Shown piece by piece: positions 6,274 to 12,933 of a stretch of 12,933 nucleotides of DNA. The position numbers were made by a program, and so were the translations under genes. Within the stretch, counting starts at the first letter, position 1. Each line of letters begins with the position of its first letter. The notes below the pieces were generated by a model. The model worked only from the letters and a program-made list of their open reading frames with translations, was not told the origin of the DNA and made no database searches. This DNA comes from Nitrosomonas sp. (GTDB lineage: Bacteria; Pseudomonadota; Gammaproteobacteria; Burkholderiales; Nitrosomonadaceae), in the NCBI GenBank assembly GCA_003514765.1, contig DOOY01000279.1, positions 1-12,933 of the forward strand, written 5' to 3'.

Positions 6274-9075
6274 TTATTGTTGTATTTGTTTTAACAGCTC
6301 TTGGGCTTCCTTGATTTCGGGAAACGCTTTGTCTGATGTGGAAAGCTCGCCAAGAATTTGACGTGCGCGTGCTTGATTGCCAGCTTTTGTCAAGGCATAT
6401 GCATAGTGATATTGAATCGTGGCATTTTCGGATTGGCCCGCAGCAGCTTTTTCAAGCAAAGGCAATGCGCGATCAATTTCCCCGTTTTCTGCAAGAATCC
6501 AACCCAGCGTATCCTGAATAGCTGGTGCCTCGGGGGCTATTTTATAGGCCTTTTCGGCATATTCCAGCGCACGTGGGTCCTTGTTTTGCTGATAAAGCCA
6601 CGCCAGGTTATTCAGTGACATTAAATGCTGGGAATTCTTTTTCAGGATCGCTTCATATTCTTTGGCAGCTTGCGCATATTGATTCTTGGACAGATGATCG
6701 TTGGCAAGATATAGGCGCGCAGCAGCGTCGTCCGGATTATTTGACAGCCATTGCGTAATATGACCATGCGCTTTTTTATCGTTCCCTGCCTGACTCAGAG
6801 CCGTGTGTACTTTAATTGCCAAGGGTGTGGTTTGCGAAATTGAGAATGCTTTTTCATATGCCTTGGCCGCCATTTCAAATTTTTGCTGATGCATTAATAA
6901 ATCACCTTCCAATTCATAGCCGATGGGAAAGTCAGTATGTTCTTTTTGGATTTTCTGGGCAATCGAAATAGCTTCACTGTCTTTTTTTTCAAGATTGGCT
7001 AATCGGGCCATGGCCACTTTTGCTTCTACATAATCAGGGTTGATAAATAACGCCTTTCGTAATGCTGCCGATGTGGCGGGATAGTCCTTCATAATAGAAT
7101 GAATTTCGGCAATTTTTAATTGCGCGGCGGCGGAATCAGGTAATTTGGCAGCCAGTTTTTCATAGCTGTCAAGCGCTGCTGCGTAATTATTGTGCGCCAG
7201 TTGAACCTGTCCAAGCAGTTCGAGTACACGCGGTTCATTTGGATGCATTCCATAGAGCTTGCGTGAGAGTAATAGCGCTTTTTCTTTGTCGCCCTGACGT
7301 ACATAATGTGCAGCCAGTCGAATTGCAGGTTCCAAAGCATTCGGGTTTTTATTACTGGACAGTTCCAGCCATTTTGTAGCTTCATCTGGTTTGTCCTGGA
7401 ACAGTGCTAGGCCTGCCAGTGCATTCATGGCTTGAATGTGTTTGTCATCCTTTTTAAGGATGTCTTCGAAACGTTTTTTCGCCACATCGGGTTTTTGATC
7501 TTGTAAATCGAGTCGCGCCAGATTGGAAATGGCGGGGAAAAAATCTGGTTGAAGTGAAAGTGCCTTGTTAAAGCTGGCGCGCGCTTTAGCGAAATCTTTT
7601 TGGCCTATGTAAACCCCACCCCTCAAATTATGAAAAAGTGGATTCTGAGGGTCTGCTTTTTCTAAATCTTCTATCGTGGACAGCGCCTTGTCAAATTCGT
7701 TTGCGTTCAGATGAGTGAGTGCGAGTAAAATACCGGCTCTGGGAGAGCTTTTGTCTAAATCGGCTGCGAGTTCAAGTTCTGCGACAGCAAGTGCCCGGTC
7801 TCCCAATGCCAGTTTGCTCATTCCAAGCGCAGTATGCAGTGCGGCATTGTTCGGTACGAGTTCATTCGCTTTTTCATAAAACTCGGTTGCTTTTGCAAAA
7901 TCCCCGGATTGCACATAAGCTTCACCTGCTAAGGCAAGCAACTGCGGGTCATGCTGCACTGCCGCCAATGTTGGTTCCAGGACATCAATGGCTTGCTTGG
8001 TTTTTTGGCTTCTCAGCAAAGTATTGATCATGAGCTTACGTGCATAAATATTGCCTGGAATATTTTTTAGATATTTTTCCAGATATTGTTCTGCCTGTGC
8101 TAATGAGCCAAGTGAGAGCTGAATGGCGCCGGCCAGTAAAATGCTGGGCAAATGTTCGGGAGCGCCGCCGAGTACTGTCTGAATGGAAGTCAGCGCCTCA
8201 GCATACCTTCCTTGATTAAAATCCAATAATGCCTGTGAATGATTGAGGATTAAACTCTCCGGTGCAATTTCACGGACACGTGCAATGCTGTTTTTTGCGG
8301 CGTCATAATTGCCGAGCGCAATTTCTAAATCAGCTTTGTTGCTATATGCATTTGCATTATCAGGTGCTAACCGGATGACTTGTTCGAAAGCGGTTAAAGC
8401 TTGTTCAGATTTGCCTTGCGCACGTAACATGTTTGCTTTAAAAACCCATGCGTCCAAATTTTCCGGATTTTTGGCGATTGCCTGATCGGAGTATTCGGTT
8501 GCCAGAGCTAGATCATTTTCGAGCAGGGCGTATTGTGCCAATCCTGTTAAGGCTCCGGGATGATCGGGTTTTTTGGTCAGAAGCTGGTCAAAAATAATTT
8601 TAGCTTCTTCAGCCTTGCGCACTGCAAGCAGCGCCTTGGCACGGAGAAGCTGGATTTCATCGGAGCCGTTTTCAGTATATTGCTCAGTTGTATCCAGCAA
8701 TTGTTGAAACTTACCCAAATCAAACAGTACCTGGCTTAAAACGGGCAATACTCTGTGGGCGTCCATGCCCAGATCCAGTGCTCTGTTCAGTTCTTTTTCC
8801 GCAGATAATAGGTTATCATTTTGCTGGTAAAGAAAACCTAGTAAAAAACGTGCTTGACCATTGTTTGGTTCTTGCTGCAGGGCGTTTCTGAGTTGAATAA
8901 TGGCGGCATTGTCATTGCCTTTCTTCTGATAATCAACAGCTTCTGAAATAAGCGTTGCTGTATCCTTGGTTTCGCCGCATGCCGTCAGGCTGAGTATAAT
9001 CAGCGCACTCACTAAAGCTGTTTTAACGCATGTCAACCATGGTTTCGTTGGAATGCGAATAAAGAAGTTATGCAT
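6274..9075 (-). CDS. prsT: PEP-CTERM/XrtA-system TPR-repeat lipoprotein PrsT
   Basis: A 933-residue lipoprotein made almost wholly of tandem tetratricopeptide repeats. Proteins of this type (PrsT) accompany exopolysaccharide loci that encode the exosortase XrtA/EpsH and PEP-CTERM proteins; the role is thought to be scaffolding of polysaccharide export or protein sorting at the periplasmic face. The N-terminus has a basic segment, a hydrophobic stretch (residues 19-31) and lipobox LTAC with the lipidated C33. From about residue 40 to the end, 34-residue repeats follow in register, with the usual A-x-x-x-[FY]-x-x-[AL] and P-spaced pattern (for example around NAAIIQLRNALQQEPNN). The ATG at 9075 has GGGAG 8 nt upstream; the frame is open to a TTG at 9138 without a ribosome binding site. 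It is divergent from tviB and convergent with ibaG. Generic TPR lipoprotein is the fallback call. Confidence 0.85.
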   Translation of the reverse strand: MHNFFIRIPTKPWLTCVKTALVSALIILSLTACGETKDTATLISEAVDYQKKGNDNAAIIQLRNALQQEPNNGQARFLLGFLYQQNDNLLSAEKELNRALDLGMDAHRVLPVLSQVLFDLGKFQQLLDTTEQYTENGSDEIQLLRAKALLAVRKAEEAKIIFDQLLTKKPDHPGALTGLAQYALLENDLALATEYSDQAIAKNPENLDAWVFKANMLRAQGKSEQALTAFEQVIRLAPDNANAYSNKADLEIALGNYDAAKNSIARVREIAPESLILNHSQALLDFNQGRYAEALTSIQTVLGGAPEHLPSILLAGAIQLSLGSLAQAEQYLEKYLKNIPGNIYARKLMINTLLRSQKTKQAIDVLEPTLAAVQHDPQLLALAGEAYVQSGDFAKATEFYEKANELVPNNAALHTALGMSKLALGDRALAVAELELAADLDKSSPRAGILLALTHLNANEFDKALSTIEDLEKADPQNPLFHNLRGGVYIGQKDFAKARASFNKALSLQPDFFPAISNLARLDLQDQKPDVAKKRFEDILKKDDKHIQAMNALAGLALFQDKPDEATKWLELSSNKNPNALEPAIRLAAHYVRQGDKEKALLLSRKLYGMHPNEPRVLELLGQVQLAHNNYAAALDSYEKLAAKLPDSAAAQLKIAEIHSIMKDYPATSAALRKALFINPDYVEAKVAMARLANLEKKDSEAISIAQKIQKEHTDFPIGYELEGDLLMHQQKFEMAAKAYEKAFSISQTTPLAIKVHTALSQAGNDKKAHGHITQWLSNNPDDAAARLYLANDHLSKNQYAQAAKEYEAILKKNSQHLMSLNNLAWLYQQNKDPRALEYAEKAYKIAPEAPAIQDTLGWILAENGEIDRALPLLEKAAAGQSENATIQYHYAYALTKAGNQARARQILGELSTSDKAFPEIKEAQELLKQIQQ

Positions 9076-9169
9076 GTCGGTTCTCCCATTGGTAGTTGTT
9101 ACAGGTGTAATTGTTACAGAAACTGATTGATTGTACAAAGAATGGCTTGCACTTTCTTGTTAACATGCA

Positions 9170-9178
9170 TTTATAGCA
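9170..9178 (-). promoter_or_regulatory. Candidate extended -10 promoter of prsT
   Basis: On the minus strand TGCTATAAA reads from 9178 to 9170: an extended TGn element joined to TATAAA, about 95 bp before the prsT ATG. At the expected distance the -35 region reads GAACAA, which is a poor match. I also looked for a sigma-54 -24/-12 pair, since PEP-CTERM loci often encode the PrsR activator; a TGGC and a TTG run near 9143-9160 have the wrong spacing. Confidence 0.35.
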
Positions 9179-9376
9179 TATAACAGGCTGGTTTGTTCAG
9201 ACTTAATAAGGATGCAAAAAAGGCTTTGTTTGGATAATTCATCGTCAAAGGTTGTTGAATGCTCAAATAAAGCTAAAAATATTACGCTATAGTACAGTTT
9301 CTATTTGTCATAAAATCTTTATAGTAGATGAGTTAGTTATTTGACATTAAAGCGCGTTAAATTGGAGAATGAATCT
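9179..9376. other. Divergent control region between prsT and tviB
   Basis: Together with the prsT leader this makes a 301-bp gap between divergent start codons. It is AT-rich and must hold the tviB-tviC promoter. TATAGT at 9288-9293 and TAAAAT at 9311-9316 are possible -10 boxes, but neither has a good -35 at 16-18 bp. No ORF, RNA gene or repeat of note is seen. Confidence 0.45.
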
Positions 9377-10657
9377 ATGGGTATTGTTGCTGTAGTTGGG
9401 CTGGGTTACGTAGGATTGCCGCTTGCAGTTGAATTTGGAAAGAAACGGCGAACAATTGGTTATGATCTTTCCGACAGTAAGATTCAGAGTTATCGACAAC
9501 ATATTGATCCGACAGGCGAGGTTTCAACTGCAGACCTGCAACAGGCAACTCAGCTTGTTTTTACGGCTGACGTTGCTGATTTGTCGCAAGCTGATTATAT
9601 TGTGGTTGCCGTGCCGACACCGGTTGATCAGGCGCATCAACCGGATTTCAGGCCCTTGATCGGCGCGAGTGAAACGGTTGGCAAAAACATGAAGCAAGGT
9701 GCGATTGTCATTTATGAATCTACTGTTTATCCGGGCGCAACCGAAGAAGTGTGTATCCCTGTACTGGAAAAATTTTCCGGTATGAAATGGAAACAGGATT
9801 TTCATGTCGGTTATTCTCCTGAGCGTATCAATCCAGGTGATAAAGAGCATACGCTTACAACGATTATCAAAGTTGTGTCAGGCGATGATACCGATTCTCT
9901 GGAAAAAATCGCGCAGCTATATGAAAGTGTTGTGACGGCAGGTGTTTACCGGGCCGCCAGTATTAAGGTGGCTGAAGCGGCCAAAGTAATTGAAAATACA
10001 CAGCGCGATTTGAATATTGCACTGATGAATGAACTGGCAATGATCTTCGATCGACTCAACATTGATACGCTGGATATTCTGGATGCGGCGGGTACCAAGT
10101 GGAATTTTTTACCATTCCGGCCGGGCCTGGTCGGAGGGCATTGCATTGGCGTAGACCCATACTATTTAACGCATAAAGCCGAGATGATCGGTTATATGCC
10201 ACAGGTAATTCTGGCAGGTCGCCGCATCAATGACAATATGGCCAAATATGTGGCGGAGCAGACGATCAAACAAATCATCAAAGCCGGTTTTAATGTGCGC
10301 GGTGCCAAGGTGAATGTGCTTGGTTTAACATTTAAGGAGAATTGTCCCGATCTGAGAAATTCAAAGGTAATTGATGTCATTCGCGAGTTAGCGGATTATG
10401 GCGTGGAAATCCATGTTTGCGATCCGGTTACCGATCCGGAAGAAGCATTCGATGAATATGGCATAACACTTGAGTCATGGGAAAATTTACCTTGTGCGGA
10501 AGCGATGATTGTTGCGGTGTCTCATGTAAGTTTTTTGACAAAAACAATTCCCGATATTCAGGCCAAAATCGTGGAGAATGGGTGTTTTATTGATGTCAAA
10601 TCAAAATTCAGTCAGTCCGTGTTGAAGGATGCAGGACTACATGTTTGGCGACTCTAA
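9377..10657 (+). CDS. tviB: UDP-N-acetylglucosamine 6-dehydrogenase, TviB/WbpO type
   Basis: NAD-dependent nucleotide-sugar dehydrogenase that oxidises C6 of UDP-N-acetylhexosamine twice to give the uronic acid; in the Vi-antigen pathway TviB converts UDP-GlcNAc to UDP-GlcNAcA. The 426-residue product has an N-terminal Rossmann fold ([13 protein letters not shown]8-G10-G13), the STVYPG and SPERINPGD segments, a central helical domain, and the catalytic [11 protein letters not shown] with C256. The C-terminal UDP-binding domain includes [25 protein letters not shown] and the PGD...KV region are typical of the N-acetylhexosamine group rather than UDP-glucose dehydrogenases. The ATG at 9377 has GGAG 9 nt upstream; a TTG at 9341 is in frame without a ribosome binding site. 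tviC follows 26 bp later, so the two are very likely one transcript. Confidence 0.92.
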   Translation: MGIVAVVGLGYVGLPLAVEFGKKRRTIGYDLSDSKIQSYRQHIDPTGEVSTADLQQATQLVFTADVADLSQADYIVVAVPTPVDQAHQPDFRPLIGASETVGKNMKQGAIVIYESTVYPGATEEVCIPVLEKFSGMKWKQDFHVGYSPERINPGDKEHTLTTIIKVVSGDDTDSLEKIAQLYESVVTAGVYRAASIKVAEAAKVIENTQRDLNIALMNELAMIFDRLNIDTLDILDAAGTKWNFLPFRPGLVGGHCIGVDPYYLTHKAEMIGYMPQVILAGRRINDNMAKYVAEQTIKQIIKAGFNVRGAKVNVLGLTFKENCPDLRNSKVIDVIRELADYGVEIHVCDPVTDPEEAFDEYGITLESWENLPCAEAMIVAVSHVSFLTKTIPDIQAKIVENGCFIDVKSKFSQSVLKDAGLHVWRL

Positions 10658-10683
10658 TACGAATTTGCAAGGAGTCATCTGAA

Positions 10684-11727
10684 ATGGTGCATTATCAGGA
10701 AATTCAACAACATTTATCAAAAAAACAGTACTGCTGGCTCATTACAGGCGTTGCCGGATTTATTGGTTCCAACTTGCTGGAAGCCTTATTAAAATTAAAT
10801 CAGAAAGTGGTCGGGCTGGATAATTTTTCAACGGGTTATCAACATAATCTGGATCAGGTCAGGGATGCGGTAGAATTGGATATCTGGCGTAATTTTCAGT
10901 TCTTTCAGGGAGATATCCGTGATCTTGATGAATGCGGAGCTGTCTGTAAAGGTATTGATTTTGTGTTGCATCAGGCAGCGCTCGGGTCTGTGCCGCGCTC
11001 CATTGACAACCCTATTTTAACTAATGAAAGCAATGTGTCCGGTTTTCTGAACATACTGGTAGCGGCACGTGACGCCAAAGTCAAACGCTTTGTTTATGCA
11101 GCATCCAGTTCCACTTATGGCGATCACCCCGGCTTACCCAAGGTGGAGTCGGTTATTGGGCAACCACTTTCACCCTACGCGGTGACTAAGTACGTGAATG
11201 AGCTTTACGCCGATGTTTTTGCCCGCTGTTATGCAACACAATCAATCGGATTGCGCTATTTTAATGTTTTCGGCCCCCGGCAGGATCCCAATGGTGCGTA
11301 TGCTGCGGTGATACCGCTCTGGGTTTCGGCGTTGATTAAGAACAAGCCGCTTTATATTAATGGTGACGGTGAAACCAGCCGTGATTTTTGTTATATAGAC
11401 AATGTTGTGCAAGCCAACATATTGTCCGCGCTGACTTCGAACGAAGCTGCAATTAATCAAGTTTATAACGTTGCACTCAATGAACGCACGAGTTTAAATC
11501 AACTCTATCAAATGATGCGTGCATTGTTGCTAAAAAAATTTCCGCATTTAGAAACACACCGGCCCGAGTATGTCGATTTTCGCGAAGGTGATGTGCGCCA
11601 TTCACAGGCAGACATTACCAAAGCCAGAAATTTGCTGGGTTTTGATCCGACCCATGCTATTCAGGAAGGACTTGAGTCTGCCATGAACTGGTATGTTGCG
11701 AGTCTTTCTGAAAAAAGCAGAAACTGA
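10684..11727 (+). CDS. tviC: UDP-N-acetylglucosamine/-uronate 4-epimerase, TviC/WbpP type
   Basis: Extended short-chain dehydrogenase that inverts C4 of UDP-GlcNAc or UDP-GlcNAcA. With the preceding dehydrogenase it would supply UDP-GalNAcA for polysaccharide assembly in the cytoplasm. In 347 residues: NAD-binding TGVAGFIG (G22-G25-G28), LDNFSTGY (45-52), the D91 acid in [16 protein letters not shown], the ASSSTYGD serine/threonine motif, and catalytic Y165/K169 in [29 protein letters not shown] and [13 protein letters not shown] are hallmarks of the WbpP/TviC group rather than GalE of the UDP-glucose type. The ATG at 10684 has AAGGAG 9 nt upstream; the frame extends upstream through the tviB end but without signals. 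No terminator hairpin is obvious after the stop. Confidence 0.92.
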   Translation: MVHYQEIQQHLSKKQYCWLITGVAGFIGSNLLEALLKLNQKVVGLDNFSTGYQHNLDQVRDAVELDIWRNFQFFQGDIRDLDECGAVCKGIDFVLHQAALGSVPRSIDNPILTNESNVSGFLNILVAARDAKVKRFVYAASSSTYGDHPGLPKVESVIGQPLSPYAVTKYVNELYADVFARCYATQSIGLRYFNVFGPRQDPNGAYAAVIPLWVSALIKNKPLYINGDGETSRDFCYIDNVVQANILSALTSNEAAINQVYNVALNERTSLNQLYQMMRALLLKKFPHLETHRPEYVDFREGDVRHSQADITKARNLLGFDPTHAIQEGLESAMNWYVASLSEKSRN

Positions 11728-11781
11728 TTGAGTTTTCCCGCCTGATCGCAGAAATTTAGTCGTGTCTATACGTTCACAGAT

Positions 11782-11808
11782 TTGTCATCAAAATTAATTC
11801 GCTATAAT
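11782..11808 (+). promoter_or_regulatory. Candidate promoter of djlA
   Basis: A perfect TATAAT at 11803-11808 is preceded by TTGTCA at 11782-11787. The spacer is 15 bp, two short of ideal. A transcript would begin near 11815, leaving only about 20 nt before the TTG start at 11837, enough for the GGGAG ribosome binding site at 11827-11831. This supports independent expression of djlA from tviBC. Confidence 0.5.
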
Positions 11809-11836
11809 ACCTGTTTGATTTTTTCTGGGAGTTCCT

Positions 11837-12625
11837 TTGTTTAGGATTCTGGGTGTTCTGGCAGGTTTCTTGATCCTGGGTATTCTGGGCAGTATTCTGG
11901 GGTTTTTGCTGGGCAGTTTCATCGACCGGCTCAGAACGCCTGGCTCCGGTCGAATGAATACATTTTCAGCTGCCCGCCGCCAATCGGTATTTCTGGAAAC
12001 CGTTTTTACCCTGATGGGAAAACTGGCCAAAGCTGACGGGCGCGTTTCTGAAACCGAAATCGCCCATGTAGAGCAATTCATGCGGAAACTTGGAATGGCG
12101 CGTGACCACAGGCTTAAAGCAATCGCGCTTTTTAAACGCGGTGCGTCTCCCATGTTCGATGTAAAACCCAAGCTGACCGAATTCATGACCGTGTGCGGTT
12201 ACTCGAGGAATCTCAGACAAATGCTGCTGGTGTATCTGATTATCATGGGAATGTCAGACGGCCGGTTGAATGCTTCTGAAGTGCAATTACTGAAGGAAAT
12301 CGCCGGACGTCTTGGTTATAGCAAGGCTGCCTTTGATCGACTGCTGGATATGGTTCTTAATCAAACGCACTTTGCCGGCGGACAGGCAACATCGGCGAAT
12401 GCGCTGGAGGATGCCTATAAAGCACTCGGTGTGAGTGAACGCAGTTCGGATCAGGAAATCAAACATGCTTACCGCAAACTCATGAGTCAGTACCATCCGG
12501 ACAAACTCATGGGGCAAGGGCTTCCTGAAGAGATGATATCTGTCGCCACGGAACAGGCGAAGGAAGTTCAGGCGGCCTATGATTTAATCAAAAAATATCG
12601 TGAACAAAACAGTGCAACTGCATAA
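11837..12625 (+). CDS. djlA: DnaJ-like co-chaperone DjlA
   Basis: Inner-membrane J-domain co-chaperone that stimulates DnaK; in E. coli it is linked to the Rcs envelope stress pathway and capsule control. The 262 residues show the family order. First comes one N-terminal glycine-spaced transmembrane helix (about residues 5-28, GVLAGFLILGILGSILGFLLG), of the kind that mediates dimerisation in DjlA. Next is a TerB-like helical domain (about 48-170), with DGRVSETEI and SDGRLNASEV as its paired acidic motifs. Last is a C-terminal J domain (about 192-258) with HPD at H220-P221-D222. The start is TTG at 11837, because GGGAG lies 5 nt before it, no in-frame ATG precedes the transmembrane helix, and the candidate promoter leaves no room further upstream. 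A small mobile element begins 13 nt after the stop. Confidence 0.93.
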   Translation: MFRILGVLAGFLILGILGSILGFLLGSFIDRLRTPGSGRMNTFSAARRQSVFLETVFTLMGKLAKADGRVSETEIAHVEQFMRKLGMARDHRLKAIALFKRGASPMFDVKPKLTEFMTVCGYSRNLRQMLLVYLIIMGMSDGRLNASEVQLLKEIAGRLGYSKAAFDRLLDMVLNQTHFAGGQATSANALEDAYKALGVSERSSDQEIKHAYRKLMSQYHPDKLMGQGLPEEMISVATEQAKEVQAAYDLIKKYREQNSATA

Positions 12626-12638
12626 ATATAACGATCTA

Positions 12639-12888
12639 GGGGGTGTTAACAATTAGTAAATTATTTCTGTTGTTTTTGAAATGGCGTCAGCCAAGGCATG
12701 AAAAGTGTGGTTTGGTTATTCAAATGAGTAACGAATAACGCGGCATGCGCCTCAGGGACAAGCCCGTAGAGCTGACCATTTTGACCCTCCGCAGCGTCAT
12801 CATGCAGTGACTACACCGCGCTCACTTTGTCTTGCTGAGGCCAAAAATGGACACCAGCAGCAACAGTTTACTAATTATTAATACCCCT
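12639..12888. mobile_element. Small terminal-inverted-repeat element (MITE-like or internally deleted IS)
   Basis: The segment is bounded by inverted repeats: 12640-12660 (GGGGTGTTAAC... to AGTAAA) and 12867-12887, whose reverse complement agrees at 19 of 21 positions, both differences being transitions. One more position on each side (G left, T right) is then flanked by TA (12637-12638 and 12889-12890), consistent with a 2-bp TA duplication as made by Tc1/mariner-IS630 type and some IS5-group elements. The total is about 250 bp, too short for a transposase. Inside, the minus strand is open from 12810 to a TAA at 12661-12663 (49 codons, including ALFVTHLNNQTTLFMPWL), and upstream of a single TAG (12811-12813) the same frame stays open to near 12867. 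No start codon or known domain is recognised. Family assignment is not possible by eye. Confidence 0.72.
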
Positions 12889-12933
12889 TAAACATTCAAA
12901 TGAAACCATTGTTGTATACATTTCGCCGTTGCC

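Noticed and set aside
9143..9160. Sigma-54 (-24/-12) promoter for prsT or tviB
   Set aside because: A TGGC and a TTG run are present but about 3 nt too far apart for the consensus spacing.
9212..9292. Short plus-strand ORF of 26 codons between prsT and tviB
   Set aside because: AAGGA directly abuts the ATG with no spacing, and the peptide shows no recognisable features; chance ORF in a promoter region.

Overview
The window reads as a stretch of chromosome from a moderately AT-rich Gram-negative proteobacterium. The best guess is a betaproteobacterium of the Nitrosomonadaceae (ammonia-oxidiser) type. This rests on a CbbY-type phosphatase that fits Calvin-cycle autotrophy, a PEP-CTERM/XrtA-associated TPR lipoprotein (PrsT), Vi-antigen-type UDP-sugar genes, and the style of the zinc-form L31, DksA, IbaG and DjlA proteins. 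The taxonomic call is inference; no rRNA gene is present to confirm it.

Layout. (1) 1-1040: a divergent pair, rpmE (leftward, cut by the window edge) and dksA (rightward), with a good hairpin terminator after dksA. (2) 1065-4888: a tight leftward cluster in transcription order ybhP-like phosphodiesterase, clsB-like cardiolipin synthase, Sua5-type threonylcarbamoyl-AMP synthase, and CbbY-type phosphatase. Two of the three junctions are ATGA overlaps and the third gap is about 9 nt. A hairpin that begins inside the last codons probably ends the transcript. (3) 4889-5915: a gene-poor, AT-rich stretch holding one small exported DUF4156-like protein (leftward). (4) 5916-6273: ibaG (BolA family), convergent with the next gene across a gap containing a perfect 11-bp inverted repeat. 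(5) 6274-11727: a polysaccharide-related block, with prsT leftward and, divergent from it, tviB-tviC rightward, encoding the two steps from UDP-GlcNAc to UDP-GalNAcA. (6) 11837-12625: djlA, a membrane-anchored J-domain co-chaperone that appears to use a TTG start. (7) 12639-12888: a small, previously unannotated-looking mobile element of about 250 bp with 21-bp imperfect terminal inverted repeats, flanked by TA dinucleotides, lying just after djlA.

How the genes fit together: DksA and L31 belong to growth control and translation. The ybhP-clsB pair matches the ybhP-clsB neighbourhood known from E. coli and points to membrane phospholipid metabolism; here it is joined to t6A tRNA modification and to a carbon-fixation repair phosphatase. 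PrsT with TviB/TviC suggests surface or secreted polysaccharide made from uronic N-acetylhexosamines and linked to PEP-CTERM protein sorting. No sortase, glycosyltransferase or PEP-CTERM substrate is inside the window. Most of the window is recognisable housekeeping and accessory material. The least explained items are the terminal-repeat element, the inverted repeat after ibaG, and the gene-poor interval upstream of ybhP.
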